A DNA stretch of 64,000 nt from Rhynchopus sp. YZ270_cl-10 (GCA_964035575.1 OZ037873.1:1-64000); one strand, 5' to 3'; positions 12,096 through 19,207 are shown, counted from the first letter of the stretch. A program made the numbers and translations. Notes: generated by a model from the sequence alone, not told the origin.

Positions 12096-12179
12096 TCCTC
12101 TCGGCCGGAATCGAACCAGCGACCGCTCGATAACCGAGTATTCTACAGTCGAGCGCTCTACCAATTGAGCTACGAGAGG
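12096..12179 (-). tRNA. tRNA-Tyr (GUA) with an 11-nt intron
   Basis: Acceptor stem CCTCTCG/CGAGAGG, D arm GCTC...GAGC, T loop TTCGATT, discriminator A. The anticodon loop begins CTGTAG and is interrupted after position 37 by an 11-nt insert (AATACTCGGTT) before A38 and the 3' stem TCGAG. Intron position and length match the known trypanosomatid tRNA-Tyr. A TTTTT terminator follows. Confidence 0.95.
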
Positions 12180-12303
12180 TTCTACAACTGTCATTGTTTT
12201 CACAGAAGCCCATAAAATTTTTTGGCTCAAAAAAATTTTTTTGCCACACAAACCTGTAGAAATTTGCACCCCATGTATTTCTTAATGATACGATAATATC
12301 AAG

Positions 12304-12376
12304 GCGAGGTTGGCGCAGTCGGGAGCGCGTAGGTCCCATAATCCTAAGGTCGTCAGTTCGATCCTGGCACCTCGCA
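12304..12376 (+). tRNA. tRNA-Met (CAU), elongator-like body
   Basis: Acceptor GCGAGGT/ACCTCGC, D arm GCGC...GCGC, T loop TTCGATC. The anticodon loop is CCCATAA, so position 33 is C instead of the near-universal U. C33 is known in eukaryotic initiator tRNAs, but the G1-C72 pair and the TTCGA T loop look like an elongator. A T run follows. Confidence 0.9.
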
Positions 12377-12461
12377 CTTTTTTGTGTGTCTTTTTCCTTT
12401 GTGTGGGATTTTCAGCAAAATTTCCACCTTCATGCTAAACGCATTGAAGCCCTAAATCATG

Positions 12462-12532
12462 GGCCCTATGGTGTAGCGGTAGCACTATGGATTCCAAATC
12501 CATCAACGGCGGTTCGATTCCGTCTAGGGTCA
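12462..12532 (+). tRNA. tRNA-Trp (CCA)
   Basis: Acceptor GGCCCTA/TAGGGTC, short D loop, anticodon loop TTCCAAA within the ATGGA/TCCAT stem, T loop TTCGATT. A T-rich terminator follows. Confidence 0.94.
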
Positions 12533-12614
12533 TTTCTTTTTTGTCACACTTTCCTTTCTGTGTTGTCTTGAAAAACTTCTTCGCAGGAGAAACAGCAAAA
12601 GCATCTTAATCAGC

Positions 12615-12686
12615 GGCGATTTAGCTCAGTGGCAGAGCATTGGTCTTGTAAACCAAGGGTCGGGGGTTCGATCCCCCCAGTTGCCT
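12615..12686 (+). tRNA. tRNA-Thr (UGU)
   Basis: Acceptor GGCGATT/AGTTGCC, D arm GCTC...GAGC, anticodon loop CTTGTAA in the TTGGT/ACCAA stem, T arm GGGGG-TTCGATC-CCCCC. Confidence 0.94.
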
Positions 12687-12907
12687 TTCTATTTTTTGGT
12701 GATGTGATGTGTGATGCGGTTGTGCTGAAGAAGCAGCAACTGAGCACTGGATGTGACAGGCAGGAACGCAGAAGGGAGATGGCCTGGCCGCTATACTCCA
12801 GTACATGCCCGAGCGAGTGCTCACAGAATGGGCTCCAAAAACCAGCACAGAATGGAATGGCTGGAGACTTATAGGCTTACTGTAAGGATTTGTTAGGAGT
12901 GGAAAAA

Positions 12908-13115
12908 AAAACTCCTGACCCGGGTATTGAATTTTCAGATCATTTTCTCAGTCACAATGCAAGCACAGAATGGAAACGAAAAACCAGCACAGAATGGAAT
13001 GGCTGGAGTCTTATAGCCGTGTTCCATTCTGTGCTTGGTTTTGGTTTCCATTCTGTGCTTGCATTGTGACTGAGAAAATGATCCGAAAATTCAATAGCCG
13101 GGTCAGGAGTTTTTC
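12908..13115. repeat. Inverted repeat of about 100-bp arms between tRNA genes
   Basis: The segment containing AACTCCTGACCCGGG, then TCATTTTCTCAGTCACAATG and AGCACAGAATGGAA reappears as its reverse complement after a short centre near 13010-13020. Extra copies of the phrase CAGCACAGAATGGAATGGC lie at about 12844 and, inverted, near 13146. The rest of the 12687-13506 gap has no gene I can support. Confidence 0.8.
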
Positions 13116-13506
13116 CATCTGAATTATGGATTGCTAAGGATTTCCCAGCCATTCCATTCTGTGCTGGATTCCACCACTCTGTACTGGTGAGTCGCCAAGA
13201 AGCGGCAGCTGAGCACACTGGACATGCCCAGAAAGGAGATAAGTTGTGGGGCTGAAACGTGCTATCCCCAGCAAAAGGGTCTGGCACTTTTCGCGAGTGG
13301 AAGCAGTTCACACCTGGTTGAACGCAAAACCTACACCGGTCGGTGGGAGTCCTGTGTTGGTTCGGAAAACACATATTTTCACCCAAATTCCACTCTCAAC
13401 TTGCCAACGAAACAGAACTGAGATCAAGTGGAGGAAATATTTTTTGGTTTTCATTTGCCTCAAAATCTCAGAAACCTGCAAAATCGTAAACATTCAAAAA
13501 GAAAAG

Positions 13507-13579
13507 CACCTCCCGCGGGGCTCGAACCCGCGACCACAAGGTTAAGGGCCTTGCGCTCTACCGACTGAGCTAGGGAGGC
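13507..13579 (-). tRNA. tRNA-Lys (CUU)
   Basis: Acceptor GCCTCCC/GGGAGGT (G1-U72 wobble), D arm GCTC...GAGC, T arm GCGGG-TTCGAGC-CCCGC. Anticodon loop CCCTTAA in the CAAGG/CCTTG stem, giving CUU but with C33 instead of U33. Confidence 0.9.
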
Positions 13580-13687
13580 TCACATTCATTTAAACCAAAG
13601 AATCATTGTGGGGGGTGGTCATGCAGAAAAGTCTCTTGTCCTAAATTTGACCACCCCAGAGAAAAGGAAAGAAGGTAAAACTATTAG

Positions 13688-13760
13688 GCCCGTGTAGCCC
13701 AATGGATAAGGCGTTCGCTTCCTAAGCGAAAGATTGTGGGTTCGATCCCCACCATGGGTA
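13688..13760 (+). tRNA. tRNA-Arg (CCU)
   Basis: Acceptor GCCCGTG/CATGGGT, D arm with GGATAAGGC, anticodon loop TTCCTAA in the TTCGC/GCGAA stem, T arm GTGGG-TTCGATC-CCCAC. Typical eukaryotic Arg(CCU) body. Confidence 0.95.
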
Positions 13761-13975
13761 TTCTCTTTTTCACTGGGAAGTGAAAATATGGAAAATGATT
13801 TTTCAAGATTCTCTCACCATCTTGGGATTTTGGTGACAACAAAGATATGGCAAAATACTTTCACAAAAATACACTTTTCCAAACTTCCTCATCTTGGGAT
13901 TTTGGTGGTCGAAAAGATGTGGACATAATTTTTCTAAACAATTCCCAAGCAAGAAAAGTACCTGAATAAAAAGAG

Positions 13976-14047
13976 GGGCTCAGCAGGGAATCGAACCCTG
14001 GACCTCTCGCACCCGAAGCGAGAATCATGCCACTAGACCACTAAGCC
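13976..14047 (-). tRNA. tRNA-Pro (CGG)
   Basis: Acceptor GGCTTAG/CTGAGCC, anticodon loop TTCGGGT in the CTCGC/GCGAG stem, T arm CAGGG-TTCGATT-CCCTG, discriminator C. Confidence 0.95.
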
Positions 14048-14140
14048 ACTGATTATTTTCTTCATCCAGATTTACATGATGGCGTTAATATTCAAAAGTC
14101 AGAAATTCTTCTCTCCAAAACTTGGTCTAAAAAAAGTATT

Positions 14141-14212
14141 TTCCGCTGCGGGGAATTGAACCCCGGTCTGCCGGGTGAGAGCCGGCTGTTCTAACCACTA
14201 TACTACAGCGGA
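14141..14212 (-). tRNA. tRNA-Glu (CUC)
   Basis: Acceptor TCCGCTG/CAGCGGA, anticodon loop CTCTCAC in the GCCGG/CCGGC stem, T arm CGGGG-TTCAATT-CCCCG, discriminator A. Confidence 0.95.
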
Positions 14213-14302
14213 TCTGATAGTAGGCAAAACTATTATCTGCATGGGGACATCTTTTCGATCGTTGCATTGAACGAAAATGTGAAGGAAAGTTCAAAAAGAA
14301 AT

Positions 14303-14375
14303 TACAGCTAGTCGGGATTGAACCGACGATCTCTCGCGTGTGAGGCGAGCGTCCTAACCACTAGACGATAGCTGC
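14303..14375 (-). tRNA. tRNA-Val (CAC)
   Basis: Acceptor GCAGCTA/TAGCTGT, anticodon loop CTCACAC in the CTCGC/GCGAG stem, T arm GTCGG-TTCAATC-CCGAC, discriminator A. Confidence 0.94.
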
Positions 14376-14439
14376 TACAATAATGACCGGAACTGTTTTC
14401 CACAAGAGGTGGGTTTTCTGCGGAAAAATGGTAATAACG

Positions 14440-14521
14440 TGACGAGAGTGGGGTTTGAACCCACGCCTCCGAAGAGACCAGGGCCTAAACCTGGCGCCTT
14501 AGACCGCTCGGCCATCTCGCC
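14440..14521 (-). tRNA. tRNA-Leu (UAG)
   Basis: Class II tRNA of 82 nt with a long variable arm (TCTCTTCGGA). Acceptor GGCGAGA/TCTCGTC, anticodon loop TTTAGGC in the CCAGG/CCTGG stem. Nearly the same body as the Leu(AAG) gene at 14743. Confidence 0.95.
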
Positions 14522-14580
14522 TTCCCAGTTTTTTATGACTTTTGCAAAGAACAGAAAATGGTTTGAGAAGGGAAAAAAGT

Positions 14581-14653
14581 CTCCTCCTGTTGGGTTCGAA
14601 CCAACGACCTGCAGGTTAACAGCCTGACGCGCTACCGACTGCGCCAAGGAGGA
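14581..14653 (-). tRNA. tRNA-Asn (GUU)
   Basis: Acceptor TCCTCCT/AGGAGGA, D arm GCGC...GCGC, anticodon loop CTGTTAA, T arm GTTGG-TTCGAAC-CCAAC, discriminator G. Confidence 0.94.
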
Positions 14654-14742
14654 CCTGACAAGTGTGCTTTTTGTGTTTTGCACAATCTTGAAAACAAAAC
14701 AAAATGGATGGATTGAAAATGAAAAAGAAAAAGAACAACAAG

Positions 14743-14824
14743 TGACGAGAGTGGGGTTTGAACCCACGCCCCCGAAGGGACCAGGGCCTTAACCTGGCGC
14801 CTTAGACCACTCGGCCATCTCGCC
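14743..14824 (-). tRNA. tRNA-Leu (AAG)
   Basis: Class II tRNA of 82 nt. Acceptor GGCGAGA/TCTCGTC, variable arm TCCCTTCGGG, anticodon loop TTAAGGC; A34 is presumably deaminated to inosine. Confidence 0.95.
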
Positions 14825-14917
14825 TTCAATAAAAGCCAACAAGAATATGGAAGTGGGAATGCGTTTCAACCAGTCACAGAGGAGAATAACAAGGGACGAA
14901 ACGGAGAAAAAGGAAAG

Positions 14918-14989
14918 TTCTCCTACGCGGATTCGAACCGCGGTCGCGAGATTCAGAGTCTCGAGTGCTAACCACTACACCATAGGAGA
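14918..14989 (-). tRNA. tRNA-Gln (CUG)
   Basis: Acceptor TCTCCTA/TAGGAGA, anticodon loop CTCTGAA in the CGAGA/TCTCG stem, T arm CGCGG-TTCGAAT-CCGCG, discriminator A. Confidence 0.95.
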
Positions 14990-15080
14990 TACAATTCTGT
15001 CGCTTCCTTCTTTTTCTTTGGTACCAAAAAGAATCGAGATCTGGAAATATCACAACAGTGTTTCCCAGCCAAAAAATGTT

Positions 15081-15153
15081 TGGAGATTGAGGGTATCGAT
15101 CCCTCTACCTCTCGCATGCTGAGCGAGCGCTCTACCATTTGAGCTAAACCCCC
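15081..15153 (-). tRNA. tRNA-Ala (AGC)
   Basis: Acceptor GGGGGTT/AATCTCC, D arm GCTC...GAGC, T arm GAGGG-ATCGATA-CCCTC. Anticodon loop TCAGCAT in the CTCGC/GCGAG stem, giving AGC but with C33 instead of U33. The T loop begins with A instead of T at position 54. Confidence 0.88.
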
Positions 15154-15254
15154 TTACATTTCTTAAACGAATCTTTACAAGGTGGGGATGGAATTCAAAA
15201 CCAAAAAGGGAGAAGTAACACTCAAGAGAAAATCTGGTCTTGAAACAAAAAGAG

Positions 15255-15326
15255 AGGGCACACCCGGGTTCGAACCAGGGACCGTTCGGACTGCAGCCGA
15301 ATGCTCTACCACTGAGCTATATACCC
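15255..15326 (-). tRNA. tRNA-Cys (GCA)
   Basis: Acceptor GGGTATA/TGTGCCC, anticodon loop CTGCAGT in the TTCGG/CCGAA stem, T arm CCTGG-TTCGAAC-CCGGG, discriminator U. Confidence 0.94.
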
Positions 15327-15409
15327 TTCAATAATCATGCTTTGCGCTGAATACTATCAGTTCACTTTTCAACCAACTTCTGTGTGTTACACCACAAATA
15401 AGGAAAAAA

Positions 15410-15528
15410 GGATTCAAGCACCCGGACTTCCCAGCTGGTCACCCACGCCAGTACTATCCAGGCCTGCTGGTGCTTAACTTCTCAAATCAGGCGGGATGAG
15501 GTGTATTCACCAGAGTATGGCCGAATCC
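15410..15528 (-). rRNA. 5S ribosomal RNA, copy 1
   Basis: 119 nt with matching ends GGATTC/GAATCC. The order of eukaryotic 5S landmarks is intact: GGCCATACTC, CCCGCCTGATTTGAGAAGTT, AAGCACCAGCAGGCCTGG, TAGTACTGG, GTGGGTGACC and GCTGGGAAGTCCGGGTGC. A run of T follows the 3' end, as expected for Pol III. About 70 bp upstream of the gene (15529-15600) are conserved with copy 2. Confidence 0.97.
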
Positions 15529-15683
15529 AATAATGGGTCTGGGTGGAAAACCTTTGAAGAGCTTTATATTTCTGAGCTTGTTTTTGCTTCACTTGTGCAA
15601 AAGGTCTTGGGTGTTGCATGGTACAGGAAACTTTATTTGTCTCCCCTGTTCCGCTGCACTCTGCATTAGGTCATTTCACCTAA

Positions 15684-16060
15684 AATAAGGCCAGTTTGCG
15701 ATCTTCTTGGAGTATCTTGGTGTCCAGTACAGTGTTTCTGGCATTGTGGACTTGCATGTTGTACAGGGCAACTGCCTGGGAATTAGTCCCACTTCTTGCA
15801 ACAGTTTAGCTATTTCGGCATCCCCAGCGCGCATGATATTAAGCACAGGAGAATTTTTGGCTGCAGGTGCGCACGTCCCTTCTGGGGAGTATGGATGCCT
15901 CTTCCTCAGTTTTTGTTGTGCATTTTTGCACCTTTGCGCTCATCTCCATCTCACCAAAGGTGAAATTGTGAATGCTGTCATGCAGCATTCACATTCCAGC
16001 ATGCTCCTGTAGGCTGAAGCACCGTCGGTGGTGTAGTCTCCCCTCATTTCTGCTCTCTGG
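15684..16060 (-). ncRNA. Candidate Pol III RNA of unknown identity, about 375 nt
   Basis: Predicted from its promoter. A copy of the element that lies 25 bp upstream of U6 and 7SL begins at 16084, which would place a 5' end near 16060, reading CCAGAGAGCAGAAATGAGG. The transcript would contain a perfect hairpin GTGAATGCTG/CAGCATTCAC and reach the first T run (TTATTTTAGG) at about 15684. I could not match it to RNase P, MRP, U3 or telomerase RNA. The 3' end is a guess from the T run. Confidence 0.35.
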
Positions 16061-16083
16061 ATAGTGCAACAAACACAGGGATA

Positions 16084-16118
16084 CAAGACAGGGTTGTCTT
16101 GTTGGAGGTGGGTCAGGG
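16084..16118 (-). promoter_or_regulatory. Class B upstream element (U6/7SL type), orphan copy
   Basis: Plus-strand CAAGACA-GGGT-TGTCTTG hairpin followed by TTGGAGGTGGGTCAGGGT, matching the elements upstream of 7SL and U6. Oriented to drive a minus-strand gene starting near 16060. Confidence 0.6.
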
Positions 16119-16164
16119 TCTGGATGTCCTAAAACCACACACCAACACGGAAGAAAAGCAAAAA

Positions 16165-16283
16165 GGATTCAAGCACCCGGACTTCCCAGCTGGTCACCCA
16201 CGCCAGTACTATCCAGGCCTGCTGGTGCTTAACTTCTCAAATCAGGCGGGATGAGGTGTATTCACCAGAGTATGGCCGAATCC
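16165..16283 (-). rRNA. 5S ribosomal RNA, copy 2
   Basis: 119 nt, identical in layout to copy 1 and apparently identical through the body. The upstream flank shares with copy 1 the phrases AAAACCTTTGAAGAGCTTT and TTTCTGAGCTTGTTTTTGCT (plus strand), indicating a duplicated unit that includes an external region. Confidence 0.97.
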
Positions 16284-16579
16284 AATACTGAGTCAGGTTC
16301 GAAAACCTTTGAAGAGCTTTTTATTTCTGAGCTTGTTTTTGCTTCGGTTGTGAAAACCGGTTTGTGGGTCAGCAGGTTTAACAAGTTTGGCCAGTCCTTA
16401 GCACAGCACTTAGTGCGCTGCACTACTGCATCGGAGCAGGTGCCTGTGTGCTCACAGGTCACCACTCAGTGGTCGATCCCTCTAGACCAGTGTGCTGGGT
16501 TTACTGGGTTTACTGGGTAACATGATGGTTTGTGTGATCACGTTTGTTTTGGTTTGTTTGTTTAAAAAGGCGGGTTTGT

Positions 16580-16730
16580 GCAAAGCACAGCACCGCCGCT
16601 GTCAAAAATTTCACTGTGCAAGCCAGCCGAAGCTAGTGCCACCAGTATCCCCTGCGCAGTGCAATGCAAGGGCCACTGGTGTGTCGACGCCCTTGTTGAT
16701 CAGGTCAGACACCAGTAAGGTATGTAACCT
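16580..16730 (-). ncRNA. U1 spliceosomal snRNA
   Basis: U1 base-pairs with the 5' splice site of introns. Visible U1 landmarks, in order: a 5' single strand containing ACATACC; a first stem-loop with CTGATCAACAAGGG, close to the U1-70K loop GATCACGAAGG; a second loop with CATTGCACTGC, matching the U1A-binding ATTGCAC loop; an Sm site GAAATTTTTGAC; and a terminal hairpin ACAGC-GGCG-GUGCUGU. The 5' end is set by the class A element 48 bp upstream. The 5' recognition sequence is not the usual ACUUACC: ACAUACC is fully complementary to GGUAUGU. About 151 nt; the 3' end is approximate. Confidence 0.82.
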
Positions 16731-16760
16731 CTAGCTGAGTTTAACAACATGCGAAACTCC

Positions 16761-16782
16761 AACACCTTCAGGGAAGCGTAGT
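16761..16782 (-). promoter_or_regulatory. Class A upstream element of U1
   Basis: Minus-strand ACGCTTCCCTGAAGGTGTTG. The G of GCTTCC is 48 bp upstream of the inferred U1 5' end, the spacing seen at U2, U4 and SL RNA. Confidence 0.75.
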
Positions 16783-16814
16783 GGTTGTCAAGACTTAAAA
16801 ACAGATGAGACACA

Positions 16815-16916
16815 AAGGCCCCTTCAAAAATTATGCTTTCACTTAGTGGCTCTTACCCACGGTCATCTTTAGTAAAAGGCGAAAGATGAGTTCGATATGG
16901 GCAAGAACCGTGATAT
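16815..16916 (-). ncRNA. U5 spliceosomal snRNA
   Basis: U5 holds exon ends during splicing through its invariant loop. Minus strand shows ATCTTTCGCCTTTTACTAAA, the conserved stem plus loop CGCCUUUUACU, followed by GATGACCGTGG on the 3' side. A downstream Sm site CATAATTTTTGAAGG and a short 3' tail follow. The 5' end (ATATCACGG) is placed by the class A element spacing; the 3' end is approximate. Confidence 0.9.
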
Positions 16917-16952
16917 GGCTCTGTTTTGTTCTATTGCTGTATGCACTTTGCT

Positions 16953-16968
16953 ACACATGGAAGCATGT
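16953..16968 (-). promoter_or_regulatory. Class A upstream element of U5
   Basis: Minus-strand ACATGCTTCCATGTGT, the same core as at the other Sm-class RNA genes, 48 bp from the inferred U5 start. Confidence 0.75.
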
Positions 16969-17386
16969 TGAGAGCGAGGATAGTGTGGTAACTTCTTGAT
17001 TGATCAAGATGTCCTTGAAGGTGAAAAAAGTAATGTGAAGCCTTTTTTGAGGTTTTTCTTAAAAACAAGCTGTAAGTGGAAGGGCTGTGCCTGGTACTCT
17101 TCCCTGCGCCATACAGGGGAGAGACAAAACAATACAAGAAGTATGTGACAATCATCGCAAGTGCTCATGCTGCACATGCCCAACCTATGTCATCATCCAG
17201 CTTTGGTCTTGTGCCGAAGAAAACAATCTTCAACACGAATGCACTCAAAAACAGATCCTGTGTAGAGTACAGTCTTGCCCTTGTTTGTTCCACCTATCGG
17301 CTGCACAGATGTCTACAGGGAGGCACATTGGTGGTGGTAGTTCTGGTGTGTTAGCTTTACGTGGTGTCTTTATGTTACCACCCCAA
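16969..17386. other. Spacer between divergent U5 and U4 genes
   Basis: No recognisable RNA or protein gene. A local hairpin CTCTTCCCTG...CAGGGGAGAG lies near 17097-17125. A small unrecognised RNA here cannot be excluded. Confidence 0.4.
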
Positions 17387-17405
17387 CACGCTTCCCTGTT
17401 GACAT
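17387..17405 (+). promoter_or_regulatory. Class A upstream element of U4
   Basis: CACGCTTCCCTGTTGACAT, with the G of GCTTCC 48 bp before the U4 start. Confidence 0.75.
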
Positions 17406-17437
17406 AGCTTTGTGACACGACTGGGAGAAAAGGAGGT

Positions 17438-17581
17438 ATTCTTGCGCTCGGGATAATTCCATAAGCAATGACCAAATAGGGACGCTGTGGAGAGATTGCT
17501 GGTTGAAAACTACCCAATTCCCGCCATGGGCCGCTTCGGCGTTGCCACATTGGCAATTTGTGTAGCTGCTTCGGCGGCCTT
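17438..17581 (+). ncRNA. U4 spliceosomal snRNA
   Basis: U4 pairs with U6 and delivers it to the spliceosome. Landmarks: ATTCTTGCGCTCGGG at the 5' end, largely complementary to the U6 segment CCCTGCGCAAGGAT (stem II); a 5' stem-loop with GCAATGA and GAGATTGC sides; GCTGGTTGAAAAC, able to pair with U6 GATTAGC (stem I); CCCAATTCCCGCC; an Sm site ATTGGCAATTTGTG; and a terminal GCTGC-TTCG-GCGGC hairpin before a T run. About 144 nt, close to the family norm. Confidence 0.88.
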
Positions 17582-17605
17582 GTTTTTAATAAGATTGATC
17601 ATCAC

Positions 17606-17624
17606 CATGCTTCCTGTACATGGG
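17606..17624 (+). promoter_or_regulatory. Distal class A element copy upstream of U2
   Basis: CATGCTTCCTGTACATGGG, part of a roughly 65-bp duplicated segment (17589-17629 and 17654-17697). This copy is too far from U2 to follow the 48-bp rule, so it is probably a duplicated spare. Confidence 0.55.
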
Positions 17625-17671
17625 TGTGTAATCTGCTTGCCTTGTTGTTTCCTAGTAAGATTGATAACCAC

Positions 17672-17691
17672 CATTCTTCCCTGTACATGGG
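17672..17691 (+). promoter_or_regulatory. Class A upstream element of U2
   Basis: CATTCTTCCCTGTACATGGG, positioned exactly 48 bp before the U2 start by the same register. Confidence 0.75.
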
Positions 17692-17722
17692 TGTCGAATT
17701 CGGTATGGACTAAAAAGAGGTC

Positions 17723-17911
17723 ATACCTTCTCGGCCTTTTGGCTAAGATCAAGTGTATTATCTGTTCTTATCAGCTTAATATCTGATACAGTGCCTTGTG
17801 CACTGATGATATTAACGCAATTTCTCATTGGGGTGACGGGTCGCCAGGGCAACCTGGTCCGTTCACACATGTTGCCCTGGAGCTGCACAACATCCAGGAG
17901 TGGCATACCCT
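17723..17911 (+). ncRNA. U2 spliceosomal snRNA
   Basis: U2 pairs with the intron branch site. The 5' end ATACCTTCTCGGCCTTTTGG, then CTAAGATCAAGTG, TATCTGTTCTTATCAG and TTAATATCTGATAC, is almost the universal U2 5' domain. A variant Sm site (GCAATTTCTCATTGG) follows, then 3' stem-loops including GCCAGGGCAACCTGG, with the 3' end before TTTTTT. The branch-recognition box reads GTGTATTATC where most eukaryotes have GTGTAGTATC. About 189 nt, the normal length. Confidence 0.95.
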
Positions 17912-17950
17912 CTTTTTTAACAAAACAAAAACAAACACACACAAAGGCAA

Positions 17951-18244
17951 CATACCATACATACCATACATACCATACATACCATACATACCATACATAC
18001 CATACATACCATACATACCATACATACCATACATACCATACATACCATACATACCATACATACCATACATACCATACATACCATACATACCATACATACC
18101 ATACATACCATACATACCATACATACCATACATACCATACATACCATACATACCATACATACCATACATACCATACATACCATACATACCATACATACCA
18201 TACATACCATACATACCATACATACCATACATACCATACATACC
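17951..18244 (+). repeat. ACCATACAT 9-bp microsatellite, about 33 copies
   Basis: Uniform tandem 9-mer, with one variant (CACACAT) at the right end. Because 9 is divisible by 3, all frames are open on both strands. It is not a gene. Confidence 0.97.
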
Positions 18245-18697
18245 ACACATACACAGTGGTTACCGCTGTGATGTGGGTTATTAAAAACAGAGGTCGGAGC
18301 GAGCCTCTCAATGTCAGAGGCTTCAAAGCATTTCACGAGAAAACTCGCCCCTGTCATTCTTCATCACTTTTGCTTGACAGAACGCTCCCCACAAGGAAGC
18401 CTGTAAAAGGTGATGATTTTTTAGGCAATGACACAGACACAGGGGGGTGCTGGGTGGGGAAATATAAAAAAGGGTGCTTGCGTTGTGTGCTGGATCGGGA
18501 CCACCAGTAAACTGGCAGCCCCACATCCAGTTCTAATATTTGAAGTGTGAAATAGAACGCAGTCAGAATTAGTGTTACACGCTAATGTAAGAATAATATC
18601 ATCATGGGTAATATTCTGTACGATTGTACGGGATTTACATCATATGAGAGTAGTTCCGCCTTTGGGCCACATCAGGCCCAACAGCAGGACCGCATCA
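18245..18697. other. Spacer downstream of U2
   Basis: No assigned gene. A minus-strand stretch near 18555-18610 has CATGATGATATT and ATTCTGACTG, loosely resembling C and D boxes of a snoRNA, but guides and terminal stem could not be confirmed. Confidence 0.35.
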
Positions 18698-18797
18698 TAA
18701 AAATTGTAAAGAATTTCCTAGACAGAAGATCTTTTCAAGTTTTAGCTGTTGCTGAACGAGTTGTTTGGTTTCGAAGTAGCACACTAACTTAGCACCC
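18698..18797 (-). ncRNA. Candidate Pol III RNA of unknown identity, about 100 nt
   Basis: The class B element used by U6 and 7SL occurs at 18822-18857. Applying their 25-bp spacing gives a 5' end at 18797, reading GGGTGCTAAGTTAGTGTGC, and the first T5 run ends the transcript about 100 nt later (TTTACAATTTTT). The RNA includes AAGATCTTCTGTCTAGGAAA, vaguely like U3 box A, but it is too short for U3 and the other boxes are absent from this span. Identity unknown. Confidence 0.4.
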
Positions 18798-18821
18798 AAA
18801 CATATGAAGAGTATGGGAAAA

Positions 18822-18857
18822 CAAGACAGGATTGTCTTGTTGGAGGTGGGTCAGGGT
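18822..18857 (-). promoter_or_regulatory. Class B upstream element, orphan copy
   Basis: CAAGACA-GGAT-TGTCTTG hairpin then TTGGAGGTGGGTCAGGGT on the plus strand, as at U6 and 7SL. Confidence 0.6.
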
Positions 18858-18928
18858 GACACACACACCTGTGCACTTTGTACATGCATCGTATGTGTGA
18901 ATGTTTTTTTCTCATGGTGACATAAAAA

Positions 18929-19042
18929 AGGCCAGTCTCTTTCGAGACTGGCCATGTTTTGACAAAGTTGTGTGAGAAGAATATAATCTTCATGCTTCCA
19001 TACCAATGAAGTACAGAAACTGTAGCTTTAGAAATCGTTGGT
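18929..19042 (-). ncRNA. Spliced-leader (SL) RNA gene, copy 1
   Basis: SL RNA donates its capped 5' exon to nuclear mRNAs by trans-splicing. The 39-nt leader (19004-19042) begins ACCAACGATTTCTAAAGC and ends ACAGTTTCTGTACTTCATTG; the donor GTATGG follows at once. The rest is about 75 nt, with an Sm-like AACTTTGTC and a terminal hairpin GGCCAGTCTC-GAAA-GAGACTGGCC before a T run. The leader has the kinetoplastid/diplonemid pattern, including the near-invariant ACAGTTTCTGTACT block. A 40-nt leader starting one A earlier is possible; the promoter register favours 39. Confidence 0.95.
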
Positions 19043-19074
19043 TGCCCTTTTTCTTAACATTGCTCTAAGCACCA

Positions 19075-19096
19075 ACATGTACTGGTAAACATGCCA
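19075..19096 (-). promoter_or_regulatory. Class A upstream element of SL RNA copy 1
   Basis: Minus-strand TGGCATGTTTACCAGTACAT, the most diverged SL copy of the element, at the same 48-bp register. Confidence 0.65.
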
Positions 19097-19207
19097 CTTG
19101 TGGTGAATAATGTGGGTAGGAATGGTCTGGGCAACGTGGTGGGGTGTATCAACAACACATGTGTATGGTGATGTGGAAACAATGTTCACATGGAAAAATG
19201 TAAAAAA

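Noticed and set aside
15684-16060. RNase P or MRP RNA for the longer orphan
   Set aside because: GAGGGGAGACTACACC is weakly like a conserved region, but the partner elements near the 3' end could not be found.
16395-16500. Degenerate tRNA near 16400-16500 (GTGGTCGATCCCT as a B box)
   Set aside because: No acceptor or anticodon stem can be formed around it.
17791-18510. Open frames with YHT or MYG repeats across the 9-bp microsatellite
   Set aside because: The period is divisible by three and stop-free on both strands; the flanks are spacer next to the U2 snRNA gene.
18698-18797. U3 snoRNA for the orphan RNA
   Set aside because: Only a loose box A resemblance; it is too short, and boxes B, C and D are not in the predicted transcript.
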